Assembly: GCA_944474755.1 (NCBI GenBank)
Contig: OX104120.1
Coordinates: forward strand, 45,488,067-45,552,066
Reading direction: 5' to 3'
DNA length: 64,000 nt
Source of the DNA: Limnoperna fortunei
Lineage: Eukaryota > Mollusca > Bivalvia > Mytilida > Modiolidae
A program made the translations under genes and the position numbers. The notes below the pieces were generated by a model. That model worked only from the letters and a program-made list of their open reading frames with translations. It was not told the origin of the DNA and ran no database searches. Shown one piece after another: positions 10,770 to 22,844 of this stretch. The number at the start of each line of letters is the position of its first letter. Position 1 is the first letter of the stretch.

Positions 10770-11542
10770 TTGCATTCGTTTATTCAATAAATTAGTCAGT
10801 AGTTAAATTTACCAATGAAACCAAGACAATGTTTAACCCGATGATACAATGGGTGCCACCCATGAAGTAGGAGTTGCTTACCATAGCAGCTGGACTTTTG
10901 CTTTTGTCTGAATTTGACTTATCGTTTCATTGATACTCCTCGGTATCTTCGATTCTTTTTTCCTACAAGGTTTTGGGACGGTCCTCATGAACCGACTCTG
11001 ACGGGTAGGCAGCGCCCATACCCTTTCCTCACATACGCACAAATAAATAAATTAATTAATTAATAATGTTAAACAGTAAAACAGTTCTAGATGATAAATT
11101 ACTCCATATGTTAATATTATTTACTAGTATTTCAGATATTTCAAACAAAGCTTTGATAATAATGATACGAAATCGACGTTTGAAACTTTTAAATTTTGCA
11201 ACTTTTTAAGACAATAAATTGCAAAATTTTGGTTTTTAAATACGCAACATGTTGACACAGTGTCGTGATGTTGCGCACTTTATGGATTACTTGTCTCCAA
11301 TATAATTATATAGAAGATATACAATATATTGTCAATCATAACAATAAAACTTATTTGTATTTGAACAAGATATAATACACATAATTGTTGTACGACAGTA
11401 GCTCTTTCTCCAAATTTTGGTGGTTAATTTACGGGCTCCATAAAACGGTGCTCCTACTGGAAACAATAGACACTTAAATTTTTGAATATATGTCAAACAG
11501 GGTCCCGTTCTACTGTCATCAGTGTTAGAAAGTCTGTCAAAA
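10770..11542. other. Non-coding DNA upstream of a candidate first exon
   Basis: No coding sequence is recognised. The stretch from about 11400 to 11540 directly precedes the ATG of the exon at 11543 and would hold its promoter and 5' UTR, but no clear TATA box stands out. Confidence 0.3.
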
Positions 11543-11634
11543 ATGACAGAAGCAAAACTTGAAAATGGATTATCATCTAAAATACCAAACGGTGTTGGAA
11601 CGGATGAGAAAGTGAAAAGACGGAGAAGTACAAG
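11543..11634 (+). CDS. Candidate alternative first coding exon of the proton-channel gene
   Basis: The ATG has a good animal start context (AAAATGAC). It opens a 30-codon frame rich in charged residues (MTEAKLENGL..., ending VKRRRSTR) that stops at a GT donor (ACAAG|GTAGAA) in phase 2. The proton-channel exon at 22684-22844 also ends in a basic stretch in phase 2. The S1 exon at 58363 accepts phase 2, so this exon could splice to S1 (AG plus A gives Arg). It may therefore be an alternative promoter/first exon, a first exon of a neighbouring duplicate, or a chance reading frame. The +5 position of the donor is A rather than G, which makes it weaker. Confidence 0.35.
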
Positions 11635-13330
11635 GTAGAAAACTATATTAACCTTTAGTTTTTTTCGTTTTGACTAAGTCGGGTTTTTTTAACGTATTAA
11701 GTATAAAATTCGGGAGAAAAAAGAATATCTTATTTATTTCGTCCAAACATTGTTTTCAAAACAAATACTTAGATGACAGATACATAAGCATCACAGTTAC
11801 TGGACGTGTAAAAAGTAATGTGAAAGGTTACTACTCTCGAGTTTTAGAACGTTTGTTATATATATTTAATTTGTGTTTAATTTTTACTTCTTTTTTCAAA
11901 GATTTCTAATAAACTTAATGGTACTTAATTTTATTTTTGTTAAAAAATAACAAAGAATACAAATTGCAATTGAAGCGCATAACACGAGGAATAAAAATGA
12001 AAACTAAAGATAAATTATTTGAATGTGATTTGGTATTGGTTAAATATATGTTGGTTTTAACAGGTTTAACTGTTTCAGTTTTATTTTAATTTTATATGCG
12101 GAAAAGTTGTCACAAAAATACGTTAGTTTCCTTCCTACTGTTATTTAAAAAATTCTTATATACATCTTGTTCCAGAAACGTTGTGTTTCCCCTTTTTCTT
12201 TTTGTTCTTTTTCTTATTATTTTTTCTATGCCAATTTGTTTTGTCCGGAGTGTTTGCGGAAACTATTAGACAAAACTTAATGAAACTTCACACAAGCAAA
12301 CCATTGTCTCTGCTGCATGCAAAGTAGTGTTTTTGGAATTTCAAAATGTATTTTAGAACTTGCTAATTTGTCAATGTTGTCTGATTTCTATGAAATTTGA
12401 TTTCTAAATAGATTTTAACGTACTGATTACACAGGATTTTTATGTTGCCATCCCTACACATGATTATTAGTTTTATTTGTTGTTACCGAATTTGTTAGGT
12501 ATTGAAGGGGGTTACTTTAAATCATTGGAATGTTTTACCCGTTGTGCCCTTCAATAAAATAGTAAAGAGCACCTTTCCCAAAGAGATTCTTACTTATATA
12601 CAAATGTTACGTCTGTTAATAATAACTAATTTAAAAAAGATTTCCTTTTTTATTTTATTTTCTTCTTTTTTTTCTTCAAACTTTTTGTCACAAATTTTTG
12701 TTGTATGCATTGATAGTCAAAACTGCGGCTTTGTACAATATCTGGACATCTTTGACTCTGAAACTATCTTAAGATCCGTATCTAGTTATCCTGATCTAAG
12801 GATATGCACTGACCTAGTACTAGGACATGCCTTAACACACCACCCTAAGACATATCCTAGTAATGCGATAGCTCGGTTAACTTTCACTTTCAGTCTTGTA
12901 AATTACCGTGCTATTTAATTTTTTTCTCTTTGCCATTTAACAGAGCCCCCATTACCATCGTTATCAACTAAAATTGTATTTTATAGAATTGCATACTGTT
13001 AAAAATGACTAGTTTCAAACTCTTCGAATATTGGAAGTGTTGTTGTAAATGAAACAATTTTAACGGTTAAAGAACAGTATAATTTCGTTTGCACACTAAT
13101 ACACTTGTACCTGCGCATACTTACATTTTATGGAGATCTCTATTTTTTTTTTAATTACGAAGAAATAATTTGTTTGTAGTTAGATATTATGTTCATATTA
13201 ATTATGTAATGTAAGCCTAAGTAGAAAATTCATTTATCAGTTTGTAACCTGCATTTAAATTCTCTGTTTGTATATAGTTTATTTTAAAAACAATAAGATG
13301 TGGATATAAATTATAACACAAGTTGTAAGT
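11635..13330. other. AT-rich DNA, no gene supported
   Basis: A 138-codon open frame at 12502-12918 is mostly Phe/Ser/Ile-rich low-complexity translation and resembles no family. I do not call it a gene. No splice-bounded exon is seen. Confidence 0.4.
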
Positions 13331-13337
13331 GTCTACG

Positions 13338-13520
13338 TTTGTTTGTTTGTTTGATGTTTAACGACACTTTCAGCAATTTTTCAGCTATATCATGGCTTCC
13401 AGTATTTATTTGGGGGGGGGGGGGGTGAAGCCGAAGTACCCGACCTTCGGTGGGAAGACTGGCAATCCTTGTCAATTAAGAGTTGAGTACACCTTTGTTG
13501 AGACTCGAACCCGCCGCTAA
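13338..13520 (-). repeat. SINE family A, partial
   Basis: The minus-strand copy has the GTTTGTTTGTTTGATGTTTAAC left end, TTTCAGCTATATCATGGC, a long G run, CCCGACCTTCGGTGGGAAG, GGCAATCCTTGTCAATTAAG and part of the B-box side (GAGACTCGAACCCGC). The extreme tRNA-like end is missing. Confidence 0.85.
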
Positions 13521-14153
13521 ACGAAAACCCCGCCCACTTATTACTTCAATAATTTTATTAAGCAGCATTGTTGTATAGTTTTAATTCAATTGTCAGTTTT
13601 CAAAATACTGTTTTTTTGTAGAGAGGGAAAATTTTATAATCAAGATTTTAAACAATCACACTAGTCAGAGCCGGTTTTATTGAACACGGAACACACAAAA
13701 AACTGGACTATAAAACTATTACGCAATTTATGAGCAGTTTTAAAAACTATGTTTGGTCAATGTTTTAAATTATTTAAATAGTCACAAAAACAAGAATTAA
13801 GTACTTCATATTCCAGCACAAATAAAAACTGATTATGCAGTATCACCGCTTTCAACAAAAATGTTCAGCTATATCACGGTAATTGTTACATGCATAGAAT
13901 TTTGGGTGCTTTTAATTGGTCTAAAAACAACTTTCGGGTCTAAAGTACTAAAATTTCATCAAACGTGGAAATTTGTGTCCGCTGCATGACTCCGCTGCAC
14001 AGTGGTCAAGCTGAATCCAATGTCCACCTGGCATGCCTGGTTGTTTTCTAAAAATAGATTGAGGCAGATGGTGATTTCATTCATGTAATAAAACAATTAC
14101 TAACTTTGATATAAAGTCGCTATCAGTATTTATCAGCTTATAGGCGAAGATTA

Positions 14154-14330
14154 ATAGGTTCTTTCATACTTTTTGGGGAAAGACCGGTTGATCTTTCAAG
14201 AGTGATAGAAATTTTATGTCTTTTCGCGAGTGGAGCGCAGCGAAACGAGCCAAAAGACATAAAAATTTCTATCATGAGTGAAAGTTCAAACGGACTTTCC
14301 AAAAAACGTATGAAAGTACCTATTTCTTCC
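14154..14330. repeat. Fold-back element (long imperfect inverted repeat)
   Basis: The left arm (about 14154-14226, AATAGGTTCTTTCATACTTT ... GATAGAAATTTTATGTC) pairs with the right arm (about 14252-14330, GACATAAAAATTTCTATC ... TATGAAAGTACCTATT). Arms of about 70 bp flank a GC-rich centre CGCGAGTGGAGCGCAGCG. The structure is a MITE-like snap-back; no coding sequence. Confidence 0.75.
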
Positions 14331-14394
14331 GTAAACCAACAACTTTCACATCGCTACAACATATAGACTCTCCATTGTTTTAGACACCATTGTC

Positions 14395-14498
14395 TCTGAC
14401 GTCCAATCAGACCGCCGGAAACAAGAACGTCATAGAAGAACGTTGTTATGCTTCCATAACAACGTTCTTGTTCTGGCGTTTTGATTGGATGACGATGC
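14395..14498. repeat. Fold-back element 2
   Basis: ACGTCCAATCAGACCGCCGG ... AACAAGAACG and AACGTTGTTATG on the left pair with CATAACAACGTTCTTG ... CTGGCGTTTTGATTGGATGACG on the right, around a short centre near 14448. A smaller inverted pair, AGTACAGATG/CATCTGTACT, follows at 14499-14533. Confidence 0.7.
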
Positions 14499-14539
14499 AA
14501 GTACAGATGTGTGTGCGTGAGCTCATCTGTACTGGGTCA

Positions 14540-16190
14540 TCTGTACCAGAAATCGGCCATTTACGGAAGAATACATTTTCTCTGGCTGGGAAATCCTGAT
14601 ATAGACCTATATCAAAGTCACAAATTGTGTAAAAACAGAAAACAAGATGAGTACACGTCAAGATCAGTTAAAAGTCCACCAATTTTATGCAGAAAGATTC
14701 AACTTTTAAAGGTTCAATAGAACTATTATTCACCTCACTTTCTGCAAGTTTTCGGCTTTACTATGGAGTGGAGTACAGATTTTATTAGATGCGCTGGTGG
14801 GAATAGTACATAACGTTATACCTAGGATTAAGTCCCACGTACAACAAACAAACTAATTATTGTATATTTCTTGTTAAAGTCCTGATGAAGTGTTAGTGGT
14901 TATACCCAATCAATAAACAGCATTCACGCTTTCAGGTTACCGGACCGGATTTATAGTTCAAGAGCAGATAAATCATAGGCTATTGACCAAGTGTGCGGTT
15001 TATTTACAGCTTGTCTCTTACCTTTGTTTATAATTCTAATACATATCAAGGTGTTTATAAAAAAAAAAACGTGTAGTCGAATATTTTTAGTGTTACCACA
15101 AGCAGCGTTCATTTTTTTAATTACAATTAATTTATAAAAAGCACAATGTATGTGGACTTAAAAAAAAACTAATTTTTAAAATGACTTTCATTTCTATCTT
15201 CGGCTGGTGTAAGACGAAAAGTTAAATGGTTTAATTAAACACCGAATACTATAAGACATTGTGGTTTTTGTGGGTTTTTTTTAAATATTATCTCAGTAAC
15301 TCAGTTTTTTTGTAGTATTTATCTTAATTATGTTCGAAAAGATATTGTATAATTATAAATTAGAACTTGAGTGGTTGTAATTCTCCGTAACTTAGTTCAG
15401 AAAAACGTCAATACTATCTATCGCTCTCCTCAAAAAGATAGATCATAAATTTTCTTTAAATTATGTAAATATCCTTGAGGTAAATTATAGCATGTCTTTA
15501 GGAATTCTAGATTAAAACATTCTGTTTTATCTTGAATTGTTAGAAAACTTACTTTATCAGACGATTGTTGTTGAATACAAGGACAGTTTTGGAATGCATT
15601 AGCTTGGTATTTTAAAATATGATAGGTTTAGAGAGTAAAGACGTATTGTAACACTTGTAACACTAACACATTCTGCACCGCACTAAAAAATTGTGCCTTT
15701 TATTGCTTAATTGGATGTTGACAGTTTAGTTTTAACAAGTATTAGCTTTCCTAAAAAGCTGGCCGTCTCTAAGCTTTATTTTTCGTGGACAAAATACGTA
15801 CTGTTTTTTAATGTTATTATGTATTGGTATTATTAACATCACTTCATTATAAGTACACAATGTTTAGATAGCCAAATCAGGCAACCGCAAAATATAGGTC
15901 AGAGTCAGCATATGAAGCATGCACTATGCTAAGCATCTCTAGATGCATCATTATACGCGGAAAGATAGTTGATGTTAACCTTGTCAGTAAGCAGGAAAAG
16001 ATTAAAATTGTTCTCCTTTTCTCACTTGTTTTTCCGTTTTTCTCCGTTTAAGTTTTATGATACACATTTTATGATAAATATACACAAATCAATGCGACTT
16101 TCCTTTTAAAACAGTTAAATTCCCATTATCTTGCATATTTTTTTCTTTTTTTATCGTAACCGATTCGTGATCGCTCGGCTTTCTCGAGTG
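14540..16190. other. AT-rich non-coding DNA
   Basis: No gene, RNA or clear mobile element recognised. Confidence 0.35.
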
Positions 16191-16204
16191 GCAACGAACG
16201 GCGG

Positions 16205-16275
16205 TCGGCCTATTATTATTGCTACCGCAATGTTATGTGGGGTTTTCATCACTAACTTAGCTCTGCATATTTGTT
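16205..16275 (+). repeat. Short interspersed fragment, repeated at 19156-19226
   Basis: CCTATTATTATTGCTACCGC, GTTATGTGGGGTTTTCATC and CTAACTTAGCTCTGC recur in the same order at 19156-19226 with few changes. The family is not identified. Confidence 0.65.
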
Positions 16276-16284
16276 GAGTATTTC

Positions 16285-17642
16285 AAGTTTGGTTTGGACT
16301 AGCAGGAATGATATATGGGCTTGAGATAATGAAATGTAGGCAATATGAAATAGAACTACTAGAAAAGATGCAGAGGAAAATCTTGAGGCCTTCCAAAAAA
16401 AAACCTCAAATACTGCAGTTTACCTATTCGTTGGTGCAATTCCAGTACAGATGTATATAGATCTTAATAATATACTGTCACTCCTTAAGAATATAATCAG
16501 ATGCCCATCATCAGCAGAGTATAATATCTTAATTAGACAGTTTTAGAGAAATATGGAATGGAGACAATACATGAACTAATGAAAAACCCTAGATCAAAAA
16601 AGGCGTGGAAAAAAGAAGTAAGGAAGGCACAAAATTATAAAATTATACTGGTCTCAACAATGTGAGGAAGATATAGCTAAGAAGTCAACCCTTTAATACC
16701 TCCAATTACAGGAAAATCCGATGTCACAACCACATAATATTTGGGAAGGCGCAGAAAATGTACATAGAAAAATAAGAGCTGCAGAAGTCAAGATCTGTCG
16801 CGAACTGTATTCACGATATTACATGAACAATTGTTATTATTTTTACTTGTGATTATTTTTAATCATGCCATATTATTATTGTTATATAATTTGTTTAGAA
16901 CAAGGATGTTATGGTTTATTCTAGAAATTAGTTGATTGTACTATTGTTTATCTGGAAGCTTCTGGAATTTACATAAGAAAGATTTAGATAATTATAGAAA
17001 CTACTTGAAAAAGAACTTTCTACAATATTCTTTATAAAATAGCATATAAGACATGGTTGTAACATTTATAGGAGCTCAAGTTTAAGTTTAAGTTCAAGTA
17101 ATAGTTGTAAGATTAGACAGTGACAATAGCAGTTAGAAAGTGAAAGTAGCTGTACATATTGTAAATAGAAGTTTGCAGTTAATAAAAGTTAGAAACCTGA
17201 TTCCGTGTTAGTTTGGATTTCGCCACAAGATCAGCTTGTAACTCAAACATACCTGTTTAATACAACAAGAAAAAAGTATGAATATAGTTATATCAAAACT
17301 ATATGCTGCCTATGCGGAGATGAGCCAGATGATCTACAACATTTTATTCTCAAGTGTCCAAAGCTGGAAAACGTTCGGAATAGGAATCTCAGACATATCA
17401 AAAGCTACCTAGATAACCTCAGAAACGATGTTTACCAAGAGTTTGTCACCCAAAACAACCTACTTCAACTCATACTGGACTGTACAAACCAACAGATGCC
17501 GTATATCAGTAAGCTGAAAAAACAAGGTTATATAGAGCTGGAGGAACTAACCAGGAACATGTGTTATAACCTACATATGAAAAGGATGAGACAGTTAAAG
17601 GAGGGGGGGGCTGGATTCTATAAATATATAAATTATGTATAA
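16285..17642 (+). pseudogene. Non-LTR retrotransposon 3' coding remnant with CCHC motif
   Basis: Fragments in several frames match the C-terminal end of a LINE-type reverse-transcriptase protein. The first is LAGMIYGLEIMKC ... IELLEKMQRKIL (from about 16290). Next come AVYLFVGAIPVQMYIDL (about 16420-16460) and NPRSKKAWKKEV. A last open block (17205-17642, 145 codons) carries the zinc-binding motif C34-x2-C37-x8-H46-x4-C51 in CCLCGDEPDDLQHFILKCP. About 370 bp of AT-rich sequence (16830-17200) separates the last block from the rest. Stops and shifts show it is dead. The upstream RT palm and endonuclease are absent (5'-truncated), as is usual for LINE copies. Confidence 0.75.
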
Positions 17643-17943
17643 TCGGATGCTTTTAGTGTTTTTAATTAAAAAATGCAATAGTGATGATTCCCTTCTTGTA
17701 TATATATCTATGAATTTTATTTTGACTCCACGCTTGACCAAGTGCATCTTATCGTTTTAACTCAAGCATCGTGTTTTAGCAGCTTTTATAGTTTTAAAAA
17801 CCGCTATACATGCCCTTTTTGATATCAGAAAGTAAAATTTTAGATTAACAATATTTAAACATTTTAGTGCATTTATGACTAGTGCCTGATATTTTACGTA
17901 TAATGCTGCTTCTTGCATTTAAGTGCTTTTAGTGCTTTTACGA

Positions 17944-18878
17944 GGTGTCGGGTCGTTTCGCCCCGACTACCTGTTCGCCCTGAGTCGATACGCTCGGGTC
18001 GTTTCGCACCTATTAAGTGAGTCGTTTCGCACTGGGTCTTTTCGCTCCTCTAAATAAAAACAATGTGTATCTGTAAACAATAAAGCGTTTTTTGTGTGTT
18101 GGAATGGAGCTGATGAACTTTAATTAATAAAGCGTATTTTCGCAAAATTATGTTCGAACTTTGTGTATAAAAACAGCAATTATAATTTCAGTTGTTAATT
18201 ACTTCATCAAAATAATTCAATTACTTTGTTAATCAGTGTCAAATACCAATTATCATTTTTTAATGTGATGATTAAAAGAAATTAATTATGTTATGATTAA
18301 ATAAAATTCAATCAAATTAAGAAACACCTTTGATCTAGAGCTTTACAGCTTGTGCCATCTTGTCGGGGAATGTAACAGAAAATATACCAAACTCTAGACC
18401 ATACTCACAGAACAGTGGTCACAATACCAGAACAACGAGGTCAAAACTACCCAGTTTCTAAAGAATGTTGGTTCCATCTACACCATTGATGATCAGGAGT
18501 GACAATAACTCTGTGATGTATCAGTGTGCTTTTTATGCTTTGTATGCTTTGTTGTTGTTTTTGTTAAACTGACTTAATAAAATAAATATATATATTTAAA
18601 ATTACTTTTTTTCTGTACATCTATAATAATTTAGATCCCTGATATGTCAAAGATCGAAAGAGTAAAAACATAACTTCAACAAAAAAAGTAAATTATTACA
18701 GAAACCATAACACAAGCACACGTAATAGACAATGATCTATCATTATATATCCTATACACAGTACGGGCGAAACGACCCAGGGCGAACGGGAATCGGGGCG
18801 AAACGACTCAGTGCGAACGGGATTCGGGGCAAAACGACCCAGAGGCGAAGGGGATTCGGGGCGAAACGACCCGGATTC
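17944..18878. mobile_element. MULE-like element with minisatellite TIRs and 9-bp TSD
   Basis: Nine identical bases, CTTTTACGA, flank the element (17935-17943 and 18879-18887). The left end carries several degenerate copies of GGGTCGTTTCGC (17951-18050). The right end carries GCGAAACGACCC copies about 28 bp apart (18765-18872), so the TIRs are themselves tandem arrays in opposite orientation. The 935-bp interior has a weak protein-like tail (about 18340-18502, LCHLVGECNRKY ... TTQFLKNVGSIYTID) interrupted by stops. The 9-bp TSD suggests the Mutator superfamily. Confidence 0.8.
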
Positions 18879-19252
18879 CTTTTACGACAAAGTAGTAATT
18901 GTAGACTGAGTTTAATAACTCTACATTTAAATAACTTATATGTGGATGTCTGACTGTATTATAACCCATACACTGTACATAAATGTTCACCTGACTCCGT
19001 CAACTATTCGTATTCTCACTGTGACTATATGCACCATACACATGCAATGATGTGCACCACATATATCTATCCAGAGGATAGAGTGCGCCGACTAACGGCG
19101 GTAGTTACATGAACAAGACAAGACAGTTGGCCAATCGGCAGCTGTCTCCCGATTTAGCCTATTATGATTGCTACCGCCCCGTAATTATGCCGGGTTTTCA
19201 TCCCTAACTTAGCTCTGCTTATTTGTTTTCCAATCGGCAACTATCTCCCGAT

Positions 19253-19443
19253 TTAGCAGCCAATCAAGACACAGCATTGTTTATCTGTTATCCTTGAAAT
19301 ACGACTGGTTTCTGCTGTTTAGCTTTTGATTATTTATCCCGTCTCGCATGCGAGACGGGAAAAAGATATAATTCCGTTTGTAATTATACAAACCAGTCGT
19401 CACTGTGAAATAAACAATGCACTGAGGCCTCTTTGATTGGCTG
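19253..19443. repeat. Fold-back element 3 with perfect 22-bp palindrome
   Basis: AGCCAATCAAGA, GCATTGTTTAT and ACGACTGGTTT on the left mirror AAACCAGTCGT, ATAAACAATGC and CTTTGATTGGCT on the right. At the inner part, 19339-19360 is the perfect palindrome CCCGTCTCGCATGCGAGACG plus GG. No coding content. Confidence 0.75.
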
Positions 19444-20644
19444 GACTGGTACTTTACATAAACAGACAACAAACAGAAAACAGTAAAGCAGTTCTCTGGG
19501 AGCATTAAATAATAGAATAATACTAACATGTCTCTGGCGTCCCCCCCCCCACAACCCCTCCTAACTTAAACATTTTACCCATCTCAAAGTTGTTAATTAA
19601 CTAAATATGGCAAAAATATTAAATTAATATTTAATGGTCTCCTATTTCTATATATATACTATTTAAAGACGTCTAAAAGCTGTTATTACCACCCCTTAAT
19701 TCCGAACATTTGATTAAACTATATCACATATTTATGGAAAAAATACTAGTATAAAGATTCATTTTTAATGATTTAGAATTTGTTCTTATTTTTCTTTGTG
19801 TTTCTACACTTTATTAATTTTTTTATCAAAGCCAATTTCATGTCTTGCATGTTTTTGTCAAATTTACTACATCATGTGTTTGTTTTCAAATCTACAATAA
19901 CGGTCAATATTTATTCCTGCGCGTGTCTGGCCCAGATATGAACTATTATTTCAACAAATTTATATCGACAGTTAGAACACCCATTTGTCAATATTATGAT
20001 ATCTTTAGTGTATTAGATCCTTAACTTCTGTTTGACTTCTGATTTCTCTTGATAACATGACATTTTCAAGATACCTGTATATTTTAGTGAAACATTGTTT
20101 AGCACGTGATAGACTGTTGTCTGTTTAACATGCTATAATCACATGGTAAATCACCGGTGTTTTTATTATCACGCATATCACATGTGCGCGAAAATATACT
20201 TGTACTTTTAAATTTAAATTACATATAGGTCGGAAAATGTTACTTTCGTGTGAAACAAATGTCAAAATCTTAGGTGAATTTCACCTTGCAGTACATTTTT
20301 GTCTATATGGACATGCAAATCTGATCTTCTTTTGAAAAAAAAAAACTGTTACTGTTACTTTAATTGGCGATTTGCAATAACATTTGTTGGTATATACCAT
20401 TTCATCACTTGCTATTTCCGAAGGATATACTGATCATGTTTACAGAGAAATTACACATCTATAGACCTTAAACGTTTATTAGTTAATCAGTATTTGATAT
20501 ATGGCCATTTTGGCTGCACATTAAATTATCAAATATATTTTGTATTTCAACAAAAGATACAAGTCAACAAAAGTCTGAGGAAGTGGTTCATTATTTACAA
20601 TGGCAGACTTTTGGGTATGACTTGTTCACGATATCGTTTGTTAG

Positions 20645-20902
20645 TTTGGTTTGAATGTTGTTTAGCGCCACTTTCAGCAATTTTCAAGCTATATCATGGC
20701 GTCAAATTTTTATTTGGCAACTAAGATGGAGTACCAGAGAAAACCCTCGACTTCAATAGGAAAACTGGCAACACTTGTCAATTAAGATTGGAGTCGAGCG
20801 CACCATGCCCGCAGTGAGTCTCGAACCCGCAATCTCAGCGTTTACAGACCACGTGATCATTAGTACACGAACTACCTTATCCACTCTGCCACCGATGTCC
20901 CT
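20645..20902 (-). repeat. SINE family A, full length
   Basis: All modules are present on the minus strand. The tRNA-like head has a B box (complement of GAGTCTCGAACCCGC near 20817-20831). TTGACAAGTGTTGCCAG, the TTTTCTCTGGTACTCC block and the CATGATATAGC/GGCGCTAAAC tail follow. Confidence 0.85.
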
Positions 20903-21234
20903 CGTTTGTTAAGGGGTTGTCATTTTAAATAAAAGTTCATTAGGGACGATTTTGTGATGAGGCTGTTCTGAAAAATACCTATTCAGAGAAGCTGGTCAAA
21001 ACATTGTCACAAAAAATAATAACATTCTCATTATAGGAACACATCGCGAAAATAAATACTTGGTAAAAGACCATCTGACTATAGACTTTTTTTTTTGCTA
21101 CTTTGACTCGCGTTCTTGTTGGCCTAGTGGTAAATGAAATTGGTCACCTACAGTTTATCACGTGCCTGTCAACACTGAAGCCATTTTGCGGGCATGGCGA
21201 GCATGACACCAAACGTCGATGACAGGGATTGCCA

Positions 21235-21967
21235 TAGTTCTATAACATAAAACCTCCCATTTCACGTTCATATTATCATTTTTATCTGACTTTTACATTT
21301 TTTTTATTATTTGAAATGTGAGGTTTTATCTGTCAGTTGATTTTTCTCGGAGCAAAATTTTTTCAGAAGTTCTGCATATTTTTAAATTTGAAATATCATG
21401 AAACTAACATAAACACAAAGACAATACCTGTTTTCAATGAATTAAACTATGTTCAATTAAGTAATCCATGTTTGAAATATCAAGACGAAATTTTTCTGCG
21501 AGCTGACATTTTGAATTTAACAGTTTATCAACATTACGGAATCAAGTTATATTTAATGGCGGAACGAATACAATTTGTCGCTATTGTAACACATGGAAAA
21601 TTCGTTTCGTCTAAAACGGATCCATAAGATAGATTTAATTGGGGTCAGCCATTGAATGTAATGGGAGTTAAGGGACACCTCAAATAAAGCTTTAAACATG
21701 ACTTAAAAATCCATGATATACTAAGGTAAGACAATTTTTAGAAAATTTAGATATTTTTCTTTAAGTTTAGCGCAGTTTGCATGGTTGTACAAACTTTTTT
21801 CATATCAAACTTAACTGAAACATTCCGCACGATTTTCTTGCGGAATTTGCGCACGGGAAAATGCGTTTAAAGATGAAACCTCGCATTTGACTAAAAACAT
21901 AAAATATCAATATCCGATAAAAATGTTGAAAATAAACATGAAATGAGAGGTTTTATTAATGGAACTA
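21235..21967. mobile_element. 733-bp non-autonomous DNA transposon with 9-bp TSD
   Basis: GGATTGCCA occurs directly on both sides (21226-21234 and 21968-21976). The left end TAGTTCTATAACATAAAACC and the inverted right end TAGTTCCATTAATAAAACC continue into matching CTC(C/T)CATTTCA and TTTTTATC blocks, giving TIRs of about 60 bp. A second, inner inverted pair lies at about 21311-21335 and 21870-21890 (TGTGAGGTTTTATC / GATGAAACCTCGCA). A 96-codon open frame inside (21337-21627) has no family resemblance and is probably chance. Confidence 0.75.
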
Positions 21968-22683
21968 GGATTGCCAGGTTGTTAGGTTTTCTTCACCAGG
22001 TTTTTCGGCTGACTCATTCAATTCAAAATTGGTCGCAGTAATAATTGCAAAATTTGTGAAACCTCATTCAAACAAACAAACTAACTTGACTCTTTAAAAG
22101 TTATCTTTTACCTTAAGTAGAATAAGCTGTAAATGCAACGGAAGTGTGTATATTTTTAAATCAATTTTCAAAATAAAACCAATATCCACCCAGTTCGCGT
22201 TTTCTTGCTTTAGATACTTCAAATTAGAATTATCTTGATCTCATTTTTTTTTTGGCCATTTTTATAATTTTGTGCGAATATCAGAATCAAACTATTTTGG
22301 AAACGACTGCTGCTCGTACATCTTGTGGTTTTGTTATCGGACAGTCCACAGTAAAATAAAACTTGACATCTTTATCAAATTTAAGCAGTCGGCATTGCTA
22401 CATAAAGTGCCATGAACCCAAAAACAGGAGCAATTTGTGGTTACGCTTACGTCAATTTCAACTCAAAATATAGGTAGAATCAACACGAATTTTAATGACT
22501 CTCACTTCGGTCAATCTTGATTTCAAACCGGAAAAATACGAACGCCATAAATCTATTAGTGCTGTATTTGCTTACGACAAATACTTTAAATTTACAACTG
22601 TATTGTTCTGAATGGCGTATATATATATTCAATACATGGTTGATTATTTCGGTTTCTATCGAAATACGACAATTTATTTTAAA

Positions 22684-22844
22684 ATGAGGGAGACAAAGTT
22701 GAGCAAAAAGGGTAAAATGGTTTATAGTCCAAGTACCAAAAGTCTAGCGGATTTGGAGAAAAACATTTTTGGAAGCACGAGTATGGTGACAGAAATCGAA
22801 AACGACCGAAAAGAGAAACTTAAAAGAAAACCCAGAACGTATCG
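22684..22844 (+). CDS. Proton-channel-like gene, 5' coding exon (N-terminal cytosolic region)
   Basis: Chosen start is the ATG at 22684 (context AAAATGA). An in-frame ATG at 22612 would add 24 residues that look like UTR (Tyr/Ile-rich). Fifty-three whole codons encode a charged, cytosolic-type segment, MRETKLSKKG ... ending KLKRKPRTY, stopping at a good donor (ATCG|GTAAGC) in phase 2. The S1 exon at 58363 begins in the complementary phase (CG plus A gives Arg) and continues with CRRRVSQLLH, so the join yields a basic pre-S1 segment as expected for Hv channels. What is seen: the frame, the donor and the phase fit. What is inferred: that it belongs to the gene 35.5 kb downstream; transcript data would be needed to be sure. 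Confidence 0.5.

Noticed and set aside
12502..12918. 138-codon open frame
   Set aside because: The translation is low-complexity Phe/Ser/Ile-rich in the middle, has no motif and lies in AT-rich DNA. Most likely chance.
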